Shown piece after piece: positions 37,370-50,447 of a DNA stretch of 64,000 nucleotides. Positions within the stretch are counted from its first letter, which is position 1. The number at the start of each line of letters is the position of its first letter. The stretch comes from Aegilops tauschii subsp. strangulata (taxonomy: Eukaryota > Streptophyta > Magnoliopsida > Poales > Poaceae). The notes beneath the pieces were generated by a model, which was given only the letters and a program-made list of their open reading frames with translations, was not told the DNA's origin and did no database searches. The DNA is taken from NCBI RefSeq assembly GCF_002575655.3, contig NC_053036.3, forward strand, positions 155,410,627 to 155,474,626, given 5' to 3'. A program made the translations under genes and the position numbers.

Positions 37370-40300
37370 TCAAACACGAGGGCACCGTTGATTGCCGGCA
37401 AAACATTGAGATGCCTGGTTTTTAAATTCTAGTAAATCAAAAACTCGTCTGAAATTCATGAAACTTGGCATGGTATCATGGAGCGGCATCAACATGCCGT
37501 GGTACAAATTTTGTCCCATTTGGGCAGGTTTGGGTATATGCTTCTCACAAACCGCAGCTTCTCATAACAAGCATGATGGTTTTCGGTAGGGAACGTCCCA
37601 CCTTTGGGGACGAAACGATATCCATTGCCTCTTATTGCTTTCAAATTTTTTCTCGTGTCAACATAGAACAACAGGAGTGTTGTGTGAATTTTTGTGATTT
37701 TTCGGGGTTCGTTTGGACATTTCTATGCATTAACTGAGTTTTCAATGCATTTATGTGCATAATTCAAATTTGAACTACATGCACATGCTCCAGTGCATAA
37801 AATTGGTTGAAAAATCAAATCTCTGTCCTTGGTGCATGCTTAGGTCCCATGCAAGAGATGGGAATGAATTTCAAACACCAGGGCACCGTTGATTGCTGGC
37901 AAAACATTGAGATGCCTGGTTTTTAAATTCTAGTAAATCAAAAACTCGTCTGAAATTCATGAAACTTGGCATGCTATCATGGTGCGGCATCAACATGCCG
38001 TGGTACAAATTTTGTCCCATTTGGGGCAGGTTTGGGTATATGCTTATCACAAACCGGAGCTTCTCACAACAAGCATGATGGTTTTCGGTCGGGAACGTCC
38101 CACCTTCGGGGACGAAACGATATCCATTGCCTCTTATTGCTTTCATTTTCTCTCTCGTGTCAACATAGAACAACAGGAGTGTTGTGTGAATATTTGTGAT
38201 TTTTCAGGGTTCGTTTGGACATTTTTGTGCATTAACTGAGTTTTCAATGCATTTATGTGCATAATCCATATTTGAACTACATGCACATGCTCCAGTGCAT
38301 ATAATTTGCTCGAAAAATCAAATATGTGTCCTTGGGTGCATGCTTAGGTCCCATGCAAGAAATGGGAATGAATTTCAAACACGAGGGCACCGTTGATTGC
38401 CGGCAAAACATTGAGATGCCTGGTTTTTAAATTCTAGTAAATCAAAAACTCGTCTGAAATTCATGAAACTTGGCATGGTATCATGGAGCGGCATCAACAT
38501 GCCGTGGTACAAATTTTGTCCCATTTGGGGCAGGTTTGGGTATATGCTTCTCACAAACCGCAGCTTCTCATAACAAGCATGATGGTTTTCGGTAGGGAAC
38601 GTCCCACCTTTGGGGACGAAACGATATCCATTGCCTCTTATTGCTTTCAAATTTTTTCTCGTGTGAACATAGAACAACAGGAGTGTTGTGTGAATTTTTG
38701 TGATTTTTCGGGGTTCGTTTGGACATTTCTATGCATTAACTGAGTTTTCAATGCATTTATGTGCATAATTCAAATTTGAACTACATGCACATGCTCCAGT
38801 GCATAAAATTGGTTGAAAAATCAAATCTCTGTCCTTGGTGCATGCTTAGGTCCCATGCAAGAGATGGGAATGAATTTCAAATACCAGGGCACCGTTGATT
38901 GCTGGCAAAACATTGAGATGCCTGGTTTTTAAATTCTAGTAAATCAAAAACTCGTCTGAAATTCATGAAACTTGGCATGCTATCATGGTGCGGCATCAAC
39001 ATGCCGTGGTACAAATTTTGTCCCATTTGGGGCAGGTTTGGGTATATGCTTATCACAAACCGGAGCTTCTCACAACAAGCATGATGGTTTTCGGTCGGGA
39101 ACGTCCCACCTTCGGGGACGAAACGATATCCATTGCCTCTTATTGCTTTCATTTTCTCTCTCGTGTCAACATAGAACAACAGGAGTGTTGTGTGAATATT
39201 TGTGATTTTTCAGGGTTCGTTTGGACATTTTTGTGCATTAACTGAGTTTTCAATGCATTTATGTGCATAATCCATATTTGAACTACATGCACATGCTCCA
39301 GTGCATATAATTTGCTCGAAAAATCAAATATGTGTCCTTGGGTGCATGCTTAGGTCCCATGCAAGAAATGGGAATGAATTTCAAACACGAGGGCACCGTT
39401 GATTGCCGGCAAAACATTGAGATGCCTGGTTTTTAAATTCTAGTAAATCAAAAACTCGTCGGAAATTCATGAAACTTGGCATGGTATCATGGAGCGGCAT
39501 CAACATGCCGTGGTACAAATTTTGTCCCATTTGGGGCAGGTTTGGGTATATGCTTCTCACAAACCGCAGCTTCTCATAACAAGCATGATGGTTTTCGGTA
39601 GGGAACGTCCCACCTTTGGGGACGAAACGATATCCATTGCCTCTAATTGCTTTCAAATTTTTTCTCGTGTCAACATAGAACAACAGGAGTGTTGTGTGAA
39701 TTTTTGTGATTTTTTGGGGTTCGTTTGGACATTTTTATGCATTAACTGAGTTTTCAATGCATTAATGTGCATAATTCAAATTTGAACTACATGCACATGC
39801 TCCAGTGCATAAAAATTGGTTGAAAAATCAAATCAGTGTCCTTGGTCCATGCTTAGGTCCCATGCAAGAGATGGGAATGAATTTCAAACACCAGGGCACC
39901 GTTGATTGCTGGCAAAACATTGAGATGCCTGGTTTTTAAATTCTAGTAAATCAAAAACTCGTCTGAAATTCATGAAACTTGGCATGCTATCATGGTGCGG
40001 CATCAACATGCCGTGGTACAAATTTTGTCCCATTTGGGGCATGTTTGGGTATATGCGTATCACAAACCGGAGCTTCTCACAACAAGCATGATGGTTTTCG
40101 GTCGGGAACGTCCCACCTTCAGGGACGAAACGATATCCATTGCCTCTTATTGCTTTCATTTTCTCTCTCGTGTCAACATAGAACAACAGGAGTGTTGTGT
40201 GAATTTTTGTGATTTTTCAGGGTTCGTTTGGACATTTTTATGCATTAACTGAGTTTTCAATGCATTTATGTGCATAATCCATATTTGAACTACGTGCACA

Positions 40301-41894
40301 TGCTCCAGTGCATATAAATTGGTCGAAAAATCAAATATGTGTCCTTGGGTGCATGCTTAGGTCCCATGCAAGAAATGGGAATGAATTTCAAACACAAGGG
40401 CACCGTTGATTGCCGGCAAAACATTGAGATGCCTGGTTTTTAAATTCTAGTAAATCAAAAACTCGTCTGAAATTCATGAAACTTGGCATGGTATCATGGA
40501 GCGGCATCAACATGCCGTGGTACAAATTTTGTCCCATTTGGGCAGGTTTGGGTATATGCTTCTCACAAACCGCAGCTTCTCATAACAAGCATGATGGTTT
40601 TCGGTAGGGAACGTCCCACCTTTGGGGACGAAACGATATCCATTGCCTCTTATTGCTTTCAAATTTTTTCTCGTGTCAACATAGAACAACAGGAGTGTTG
40701 TGTGAATTTTTGTGATTTTTCGGGGTTCGTTTGGACATTTCTATGCATTAACTGAGTTTTCAATGCATTTATGTGCATAATTCAAATTTGAACTACATGC
40801 ACATGCTCCAGTGCATAAAATTGGTTGAAAAATCAAATCTCTGTCCTTGGTGCATGCTTAGGTCCCATGCAAGAGATGGGAATGAATTTCAAACACCAGG
40901 GCACCGTTGATTGCTGGCAAAACATTGAGATGCCTGGTTTTTAAATTCTAGTAAATCAAAAACTCGTCTGAAATTCATGAAACTTGGCATGCTATCATGG
41001 TGCGGCATCAACATGCCGTGGTACAAATTTTGTCCCATTTGGGGCAGGTTTGGGTATATGCTTATCACAAACCGGAGCTTCTCACAACAAGCATGATGGT
41101 TTTCGGTCGGGAACGTCCCACCTTCGGGGACGAAACGATATCCATTGCCTCTTATTGCTTTCATTTTCTCTCTCGTGTCAACATAGAACAACAGGAGTGT
41201 TGTGTGAATATTTGTGATTTTTCAGGGTTCGTTTGGACATTTTTGTGCATTAACTGAGTTTTCAATGCATTTATGTGCATAATCCATATTTGAACTACAT
41301 GCACATGCTCCAGTGCATATAATTTGCTCGAAAAATCAAATATGTGTCCTTGGGTGCATGCTTAGGTCCCATGCAAGAAATGGGAATGAATTTCAAACAC
41401 GAGGGCACCGTTGATTGCCGGCAAAACATTGAGATGCCTGGTTTTTAAATTCTAGTAAATCAAAAACTCGTCTGAAATTCATGAAACTTGGCATGGTATC
41501 ATGGAGCGGCATCAACATGCCGTGGTACAAATTTTGTCCCATTTGGGGCAGGTTTGGGTATATGCTTCTCACAAACCGCAGCTTCTCATAACAAGCATGA
41601 TGGTTTTCGGTAGGGAACGTCCCACCTTTGGGGACGAAACGATATCCATTGCCTCTTATTGCTTTCAAATTTTTTCTCGTGTCAACATAGAACAACAGGA
41701 GTGTTGTGTGAATTTTGTGATTTTTCGGGGTTCGTTTGGACATTTGTATGCATTAACTGAGTTTTCAATGCATTAATGTGCATAATTCAAATTTGAACTA
41801 CATGCACATGCTCCAGTGCATAAAAATTGGTTGAAAAATCAAATCAGTGTCCTTGGTGCATGCTTAGGTCCCATGCAAGAGATGGGAATGAATT
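37370..41894. repeat. Dimer block with a 3018-bp (six-monomer) repeat
   Basis: A private one-base loss giving CCCATTTGGGCAGG occurs at about 37518 and 40536, 3018 bp apart, and the next monomers (37871 and 40889, 38375 and 41393) keep that shift. In between two adjacent dimers at 37871 and 38877 are near-identical (1006-bp shift). These A monomers are a sub-type with GAATATTTGTG, TTTTTGTGCATT and AATTTGCTCG. Confidence 0.75.
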
Positions 41895-44800
41895 TCAAAC
41901 ACCAGGGCACCGTTGATTGCTGGCAAAACATTGAGATGCCTGGTTTTTAAATTCTAGTAAATCAAAAACTCGTCTGAAATTCATTAAACTTGGCATGCTA
42001 TCATGGTGCGGCATCAACATGCCGTGGTACAAATTTTGTCCCATTTGGGGCATGTTTGGGTATATGCTTATCACAAACCGGAGCTTCTCACAACAAGCAT
42101 GATGGTTTTCGGTCGGGAACGTCCCACCTTCGGGGACGAAACGATATCCATTGCCTCTTATTGCTTTCATTTTCTCTCTCGTGTCAACATAGAACAACAG
42201 GAGTGTTGTGTGAATTTTTGTGATTTTTCAGTGTTCGTTTGGACATTTTTATGCATTAACTGAGTTTTCAATGCATTTATGTGCATAATCCATATTTGAA
42301 CTACGTGCACATGCTCTAGTGCATATAAATTGGTCGAAAAATCAAATATGTGTCCTTGGGTGCATGCTTAGGTCCCATGCAAGAAATGGGAATGAATTTC
42401 AAACACGAGGGCACCGTTGATTGCCGGCAAAACATTGAGATGCCTGGTTTTTAAATTCTAGTAAATCAAAAACTCGTCTGAAATTCATGAAACTTGGCAT
42501 GGTATCATGGAGCGGCATCAACATGCCGTGGTACAAATTTTGTCCCATTTGGGGCAGGTTTGGGTATATGCTTCTCACAAACCGCAGCTTCTCATAACAA
42601 GCATGATGGTTTTCGGTAGGGAACGTCCCACCTTTGGGGACGAAACGATATCCATTGCCTCTTATTGCTTTCAAATTTTTTCTCGTGTCAACATAGAACA
42701 ACAGGAGTGTTGTGTGATATTGTGTGATTTTTCGGGGTTCGTTTGGACATTTCTATGCATTAACTGAATTTTCAATGCATTTATGTGCATAATTCAAATT
42801 TGAACTACATGCACATGCTCCAGTGCATAAAATTGGTTGAAAAATCAAATCTCTGTCCTTGGTGCATGCTTAGGTCCCATGCAAGAGATGGGAATGAATT
42901 TCAAACACCAGGGCACCGTTGATTGCTGGCAAAACATTGAGATGCCTGGTTTTTAAATTCTAGTAAATCAAAAACTCGTCTGAAATTCATGAAACTTGGC
43001 ATGCTATCATGGTGCGGCATCAACATGCTGTGGTACAAATTTTGTCCCATTTGGGGCAGGTTTGGGTATATGCTTATCACAAACCGGAGATTCTCACAAC
43101 AAGCATGATGGTTTTCGGTCGGGAACGTCCCACCTTCGGGGACGAAACGATATCCATTGCCTCTTATTGCTTTCATTTTCTCTCTCGTTTCAACATAGAA
43201 CAACAGGAGTGTTGTGTGAATATTTGTGATTTTTCAGGGTTCGTTTGGACATTTTTGTGCATTAACTGAGTTTTCAATGCATCTATGTGCATAATCCATA
43301 TTTGAACTACATGCACATGCTCCAGTGCATATAATTTGCTCGAAAAATCAAATATGTGTCCTTGGGTGCATGCTTAGGTCCCATGCAAGAAATGGGAATG
43401 AATTTCAAACACGAGGGCATCGTTGATTGCCGGCAAAACATTGAGATGCCTGGTTTTTAAATTCTAGTAAATCAAAAACTCGTCTGAAATTCATGAAACT
43501 TGGCATGGTATCATGGAGCGGCATCAACATGCCGTGGTACAAATTTTGTCCCATTTGGGGCAGGTTTGGGTATATGCTTCTCACAAACCGCAGCTTCTCA
43601 TAACAAGCATGATGGTTTTCGGTAGGGAACGTCCCACCTTTGGGGACGAAACGATATCCATTGCCTCTTATTGCTTTCAAATTTTTTCTCGTGTCAACAT
43701 AGAACAACAGGAGTGTTGTGTGAATTTTTGTGCTTTTTCGGGGTTCGTTTGGACATTTTTATGCATTAACTGAGTTTTCAATGCATTAATGTGCATAATT
43801 CAAATTTGAACTACATGCACATGCTCCAGTGCATAAAAATTGGTTGAAAAATCAAATCAGTGTCCTTGGTGCATGCTTAGGTCCCATGCAAGAGATGGGA
43901 ATGAATTTCAAACACCAGGGCACCGTTGATTGCTGGCAAAACATTGAGATGCCTGGTTTTTAAATTCTAGTAAATCAAAAACTCGTCTGAAATTCATGAA
44001 ACTTGGCATGCTATCATGGTGCGGCATCAACATGCCGTGGTACAAATTTTGTCCCATTTGGGGCATGTTTGGGTATATGCTTATCACAAACCGAAGCTTC
44101 TCACAACAAGCATGATGGTTTTCGGTCGGGAACGTCCCACCTTCGGGGACGAAACGATATCCATTTCCTCTTATTGCTTTCATTTTCTCTCTCGTGTCAA
44201 CATAGAACAACAGGAGTGTTGTGTGAATTTTTGTGATTTTTCAGGGTTCGTTTGGACATTTTTATGCATTAACTGAGTTTTCAATGCATTTATGTGCATA
44301 ATCCATATTTGAACTACGTGCACATGCTCCAGTGCATATAAATTGGTCGAAAAATCAAATATGTGTCCTTGGGTGCATGCTTAGGTCCCATGCAAGAAAT
44401 GGGAATGAATTTCAAACACGAGGGCACCGTTGATTGCCGGCAAAACATTGAGATGCCTGGTTTTTAAATTCTAGTAAATCAAAAACTCGTCTGAAATTCA
44501 TGAAACTTGGCATGGTATCATGGAGCGGCATCAACATGCCGTGGTAGAAATTTTGTCCCATTTGGGGCAGGTTTGCGTATATGCTTCTCACAAACCGCAG
44601 CTTCTCATAACAAGCATGATGGTTTTCGGTAGGGAACGTCCCACCTTTGGGGACGAAACGATATCCATTGCCTCTTATTGCTTTCAAATTTTTTCTCGTG
44701 TCAACATAGAACAACAGGAGTGTTGTGTGAATTTTTGTGATTTTTCGGGGTTCGTTTGGACATTTCTATGCATTAACTGAGTTTTCAATGCATTTATGTG

Positions 44801-47800
44801 CATAATTCAAATTTGAACTACATGCACATGCTCCAGTGCATAAAATTGGTTGAAAAATCAAATCTCTGTCCTTGGTGCATGCTTAGGTCCCATGCAAGAG
44901 ATGGGAATGAATTTCAAACACCAGGGCACCGTTGATTGCTGGCAAAACATTGAGATGCCTGGTTTTTAAATTCTAGTAAATCAAAAACTCGTCTGAAATT
45001 CATGAAACTTGGCATGCTATCATGGTGCGGCATCAACATGCCGTGGTACAAATTTTGTCCCATTTGGGGCATGTTTGGGTATATGCTTACCACAAACCGG
45101 AGCTTCTCACAACAAGCATGATGGTTTTCGGTCGGGAACGTCCCACCTTCGGGGACGAAACGATATCCATTGCCTCTTATTGCTTTCATTTTCTCTCTCG
45201 TGTCAACATAGAACAACAGGAGTGTTGTGTGAATTTTTGTGATTTTTCAGGGTTCGTTTGGACATTTTTATGCATTAACTGAGTTTTCAATGCATTTATG
45301 TGCATAATCCATATTTGAACTACGTGCACATGCTCCAGTGCATATAAATTGGTCGAAAAATCAAATATGTGTCCTTGGGTGCATGCTTAGGTCCCATGCA
45401 AGAAATGGGAATGAATTTCAAACACGAGGGCACCGTTGATTGCCGGCAAAACATTGAGATGCCTGGTTTTTAAATTCTAGTAAATCAAAAACTCGTCTGA
45501 AATTCATGAAACTTGGCATGGTATCATGGAGCGGCATCAACATGCCGTGGTACAAATTTTGTCCCATTTGGGGCAGGTTTGGGTATATGCTTCTCACAAA
45601 CCGCAGCTTCTCATAACAAGCATGATGGTTTTCGGTAGGGAACGTCCCACCTTTGGGGACGAAACGATATCCATTGCCTCTTATTGCTTTCAAATTTTTT
45701 CTCGTGTCAACATAGAACAACAGGAGTGTTGTGTGAATTTTTGTGATTTTTGGGGTTCGTTTGGACAATTCTATGCATTAACTGAGTTTTCAATGCATTT
45801 ATGTGCATAATTCAAATTTGAACTACATGCACATGCTCCAGTGCATAAAATTGGTTGAAAAATCAAATCTCTGTCCTTGGTGCATGCTTAGGTCCCATGC
45901 AAGAGATGGGAATGAATTTCAAACACTAGGGCACCGTTGATTGCTGGCAAAACATTGAGATGCCTGGTTTTTAAATTCTAGTAAATCAAAAACTCGTCTG
46001 AAATTCATGAAACTTGGCATGCTATCATGGTGCGGCATCAACATGCCGTGGTACAAATTTTGTCCCATTTGGGGCATGTTTGGGTATATGCTTATCACAA
46101 ACCGGAGCTTCTCACAACAAGCATGATGGTTTTCGGTCGGGAACGTCCCACCTTCGGGGACGAAACGATATCCATTGCCTCTTATTGCTTTCATTTTCTC
46201 TCTCGTGTCAACATAGAACAACAGGAGTGTTGTGTGAATTTTTGTGATTTTTCAGGGTTCGTTTGGACATTTTTATGCATTAACTGAGTTTTCAATGCAT
46301 TTATGTGCATAATCCATATTTGAACTACGTGCACATGCTCCAGTGCATATAAATTGGTCGAAAAATCAAATATGTGTCCTTGGGTGCATGCTTAGGTCCC
46401 ATGCAAGAAATGGGAATGAATTTCAAACACGAGGGCACCGTTGATTGCTGGCAAAACATTGAGATGCCTGGTTTTTAAATTCTAGTAAATCAAAAACTCG
46501 TCTGAAATTCATGAAACTTGGCATGCTATCATGGTGCGGCATCAACATGCCGTGGTACAAATTTTGTCCCATTTGGGGCAGGTTTGGGTATATGCTTATC
46601 ACAAACCGGAGCTTCTCACAACAAGCATGATGGTTTTCGGTCGGGAACGTCCCACCTTCGGGGACGAAACGATATCCATTGCCTCTTATTGCTTTCATTT
46701 TCTCTCTCGTGTCAACATAGAACAACAGGAGTGTTGTGTGAATATTTGTGATTTTTCAGGGTTCGTTTGGACATTTTTGTGCATTAACTGAGTTTTCAAT
46801 GCATTTATGTGCATAATCCATATTTGAACTACATGCACATGCTCCAGTGCATATAATTTGCTCGAAAAATCAAATATGTGTCCTTGGGTGCATGCTTAGG
46901 TCCCATGCAAGAAATGGGAATGAATTTCAAACACGAGGGCACCGTTGATTGCCGGCAAAACATTGAGATGCCTGGTTTTTAAATTCTAGTAAATCAAAAA
47001 CTCGTCTGAAATTCATGAAACTTGGCATGGTATCATGGAGCGGCATCAACATGCCGTGGTACAAATTTTGTCCCATTTGGGCAGGTTTGGGTATATGCTT
47101 CTCACAAACCGCAGCTTCTCATAACAAGCATGATGGTTTTCGGTAGGGAACGTCCCACCTTTGGGGACGAAACGATATCCATTGCCTCTTATTGCTTTCA
47201 AATTTTTTCTCGTGTCAACATAGAACAACAGGAGTGTTGTGTGAATTTTTGTGATTTTTCGGGGTTCGTTTGGACATTTCTATGCATTAACTGAGTTTTC
47301 AATGCATTTATGTGCATAATTCAAATTTGAACTACATGCACATGCTCCAGTGCATAAAATTGGTTGAAAAATCAAATCTCTGTCCTTGGTGCATGCTTAG
47401 GTCCCATGCAAGAGATGGGAATGAATTTCAAACACCAGGGCACCGTTGATTGCTGGCAAAACATTGAGATGCCTGGTTTTTAAATTCTAGTAAATCAAAA
47501 ACTCGTCTGAAATTCATGAAACTTGGCATGCTATCATGGTGCGGCATCAACATGCCGTGGTACAAATTTTGTCCCATTTGGGGCAGGTTTGGGTATATGC
47601 TTATCACAAACCGGAGCTTCTCACAACAAGCATGATGGTTTTCGGTCGGGAACGTCCCACCTTCGGGGACGAAACGATATCCATTGCCTCTTATTGCTTT
47701 CATTTTCTCTCTCGTGTCAACATAGAACAACAGGAGTGTTGTGTGAATATTTGTGATTTTTCAGGGTTCGTTTGGACATTTTTGTGCATTAACTGAGTTT

Positions 47801-50262
47801 TCAATGCATTTATGTGCATAATCCATATTTGAACTACATGCACATGCTCCAGTGCATATAATTTGCTCGAAAAATCAAATATGTGTCCTTGGGTGCATGC
47901 TTAGGTCCCATGCAAGAAATGGGAATGAATTTCAAACACGAGGGCACCGTTGATTGCCGGCAAAACATTGAGATGCCTGGTTTTTAAATTCTAGTAAATC
48001 AAAAACTCGTCTGAAATTCATGAAACTTGGCATGGTATCATGGAGCGGCATCAACATGCCGTGGTACAAATTTTGTCCCATTTGGGCAGGTTTGGGTATA
48101 TGCTTCTCACAAACCGCAGCTTCTCATAACAAGCATGATGGTTTTCGGTAGGGAACGTCCCACCTTTGGGGACGAAACGATATCCATTGCCTCTTATTGC
48201 TTTCAAATTTTTTCTCGTGTCAACATAGAACAACAGGAGTGTTGTGTGAATTTTTGTGATTTTTCGGGGTTCGTTTGGACATTTCTATGCATTAACTGAG
48301 TTTTCAATGCATTTATGTGCATAATTCAAATTTGAACTACATGCACATGCTCCAGTGCATAAAATTGGTTGAAAAATCAAATCTCTGTCCTTGGTGCATG
48401 CTTAGGTCCCATGCAAGAGATGGGAATGAATTTCAAACACCAGGGCACCGTTGATTGCTGGCAAAACATTGAGATGCCTGGTTTTTAAATTCTAGTAAAT
48501 CAAAAACTCGTCTGAAATTCATTAAACTTGGCATGCTATCATGGTGCGGCATCAACATGCCGTGGTACAAATTTTGTCCCATTTGGGGCAGGTTTGGGTA
48601 TATGCTTATCACAAACCGGAGCTTCTCACAACAAGCATGATGGTTTTCGGTCGGGAACGTCCCACCTTCGGGGACGAAACGATATCCATTGCCTCTTATT
48701 GCTTTCATTTTTCTCTCGTGTCAACATAGAACAACAGGAGTGTTGTGTGGATATTTGTGAGTTTTCAGGGTTCGTTTGGACATTTTTGTGCATTAACTGA
48801 GTTTTCAATGCATTTATGTGCATAATCCATATTTGGACTACATGCACATGCTCCAGTGCATATAATTTGCTCGAAAAATCAAATATGTGTCCTTGGGTGC
48901 ATGCTTAGGTCCCATGCAAGAAATGGGAATGAATTTCAAACACGAGGGCACCGTTGATTGCCGGCAAAACATTGAGATGCCTGGTTTTTAAATTCTAGTA
49001 AATCAAAAACTCATCTGAAATTCATGAAACTTGGCATGGTATCATGGAGCGGCATCAACATGCCGTGGTACAAATTTTGTCCCATTTGGGGCAGGTTTGG
49101 GTATATGCTTCTCACAAACCGCAGCTTCTCATAACAAGCATGATGGTTTTCGGTAGGGAACGTCCCACCTTTGGGGACGAAACAATATCCATTGCCTCTT
49201 ATTGCTTTCAAATTTTTTCTCGTGTCAACATAGAACAACAGGAGTGTTGTGTGAATTTTTGTGATTTTTCGGGGTTCGTTTGGACATTTTTATGCATTAA
49301 CTGAGTTTTCAATGCATTAATGTGCACAATCCAAATTTGAACTACATGCACATGCTCCAGTGCATAAAAATTGGTTGAAAAATCAAATCAGTGTCCTTGG
49401 TGCATGCTTAGGTCCCATGCAAGAGATGGGAATGAATTTCAAACACCACGGCACCGTTGATTGCCGGCAAAACATTGAGATGCCTGGTTTTTAAATTCTA
49501 GTAAATCAAAAACTCGTCTGAAATTCATGAAACTTGGCATGCTATCATGGTGCGGCATCAACATGTCGTGGTACAAATTTTGTCCCATTTGGGGTAGGTT
49601 TGGGTATATGCTTATCACAAACCGGAGCTTCTCACAACAAGCATGATGGTTTTCGGTCGGGAACGTCCTACCTTTGGGGACGAAACGATATCCATTGCCT
49701 CTTATTGCTTTCATTTTTTTCTCTCGTGTCAACATAGAACAACAGGAGTGTTGTGTGAATTTTTGTGATTTTTCGGGGTTCCTTTGGATATTTTTAAGCA
49801 TTAACTGAGTTTTCAATGCATTTATGTGCATAATCCAAATTTGAACTACATCCACATGCTCCAGTGCATACAAATTGGTCGAAAATCAAATCTTTGTCCT
49901 TGGGTGTATGCTTAGGTCCCATGCAAGAAATGGGAATGAATTTCAAACACCAGGGCACCGTTGATTGCCGGCAAAACATTGAGATGCCTTGTTTTTAAAT
50001 TCTAGTAAATCAAAAACTCGTCTGAACTTCATGAAACTTGGCATGCTATCATGGTGCGGCATCAACATGTCGTGGTACAAATTTTGTCCCATTTTGGGCA
50101 GGTTTGGGTATATGCTTATCACAAACCGGAGCTTCTCACAACAAGCATGATGGTTTTCGGTCGGGAACGTCCTACCTTTGGGGACGAAACGATATCCATT
50201 GCCTCTTATTGCTTTCATTTTTTTCTCTCGTGTCAACATAGAACAACAGGAGTGTTGTGTGA
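41760..50262. repeat. Large segmental duplication inside the array, copy 1
   Basis: From about 41.76 to 47.4 kb all private variants recur 11067-11068 bp downstream, including CATTAAACTTGG (41983), TTTCAGTGTTCG (42228), CGTTTCAAC (43187), CCGAAGCTTC with CATTTCCTC (44092, 44163) and GTTTGCGTATATG (44571). From 48433 to about 50.26 kb the shift is 10062 bp. The 1006-bp difference is one extra dimer here (47428-48432). Similarity stops at about 50262, where GAATATTTGTG replaces GAATTTTTGTG. Confidence 0.85.
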
Positions 50263-50447
50263 ATATTTGTGATTTTTCAGGGTTCGTTTGGACATTTTTG
50301 TGCATTAACTGAGTTTTCAATGCATTTATGTGCATAATCCATATTTGAACTACATGCACATGCTCCAGTGCATATAATTTGCTCGAAAAATCAAATATGT
50401 GTCCTTGGGTGCATGCTTAGGTCCCATGCAAGAAATGGGAATGAATT
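49439..50447. repeat. Pair of edge-type (C sub-type) monomers embedded in the dimer region
   Basis: Monomers at 49439 and 49943 carry GTCCTACCTTTGG, CATTTTTTTCTCTCG, CAACATGTCGTGG and, in the first, GGATATTTTT and CAAATCTTTGTCC. The same features mark monomers near the right end of the array (59501, 60005, 61012, 63024). They break the A/B alternation here. Confidence 0.75.

Larger units (their letters stand above)
28817..49438. repeat. Central block: alternating A/B dimer of 1006 bp
   Basis: Anchors alternate at 504 and 502 bp steps (for example 29824, 30328, 30830, 31334, 31836, 32340). Type A has CACCAGGG, GATTGCTGG, GGTGCGGCATC, GCTTATCAC, CGGGAACGTC and CATTTTCTCTCTCG; type B has CACGAGGG, GATTGCCGG, GGAGCGGCATC, CTTCTCACAAACCGCAG, TAGGGAACGTC and CAAATTTTTTCTCG. 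Dimers differ from each other by few bases, far less than A differs from B, the definition of a higher-order repeat. A break in the alternation is present at 45919/46423. Confidence 0.9.
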
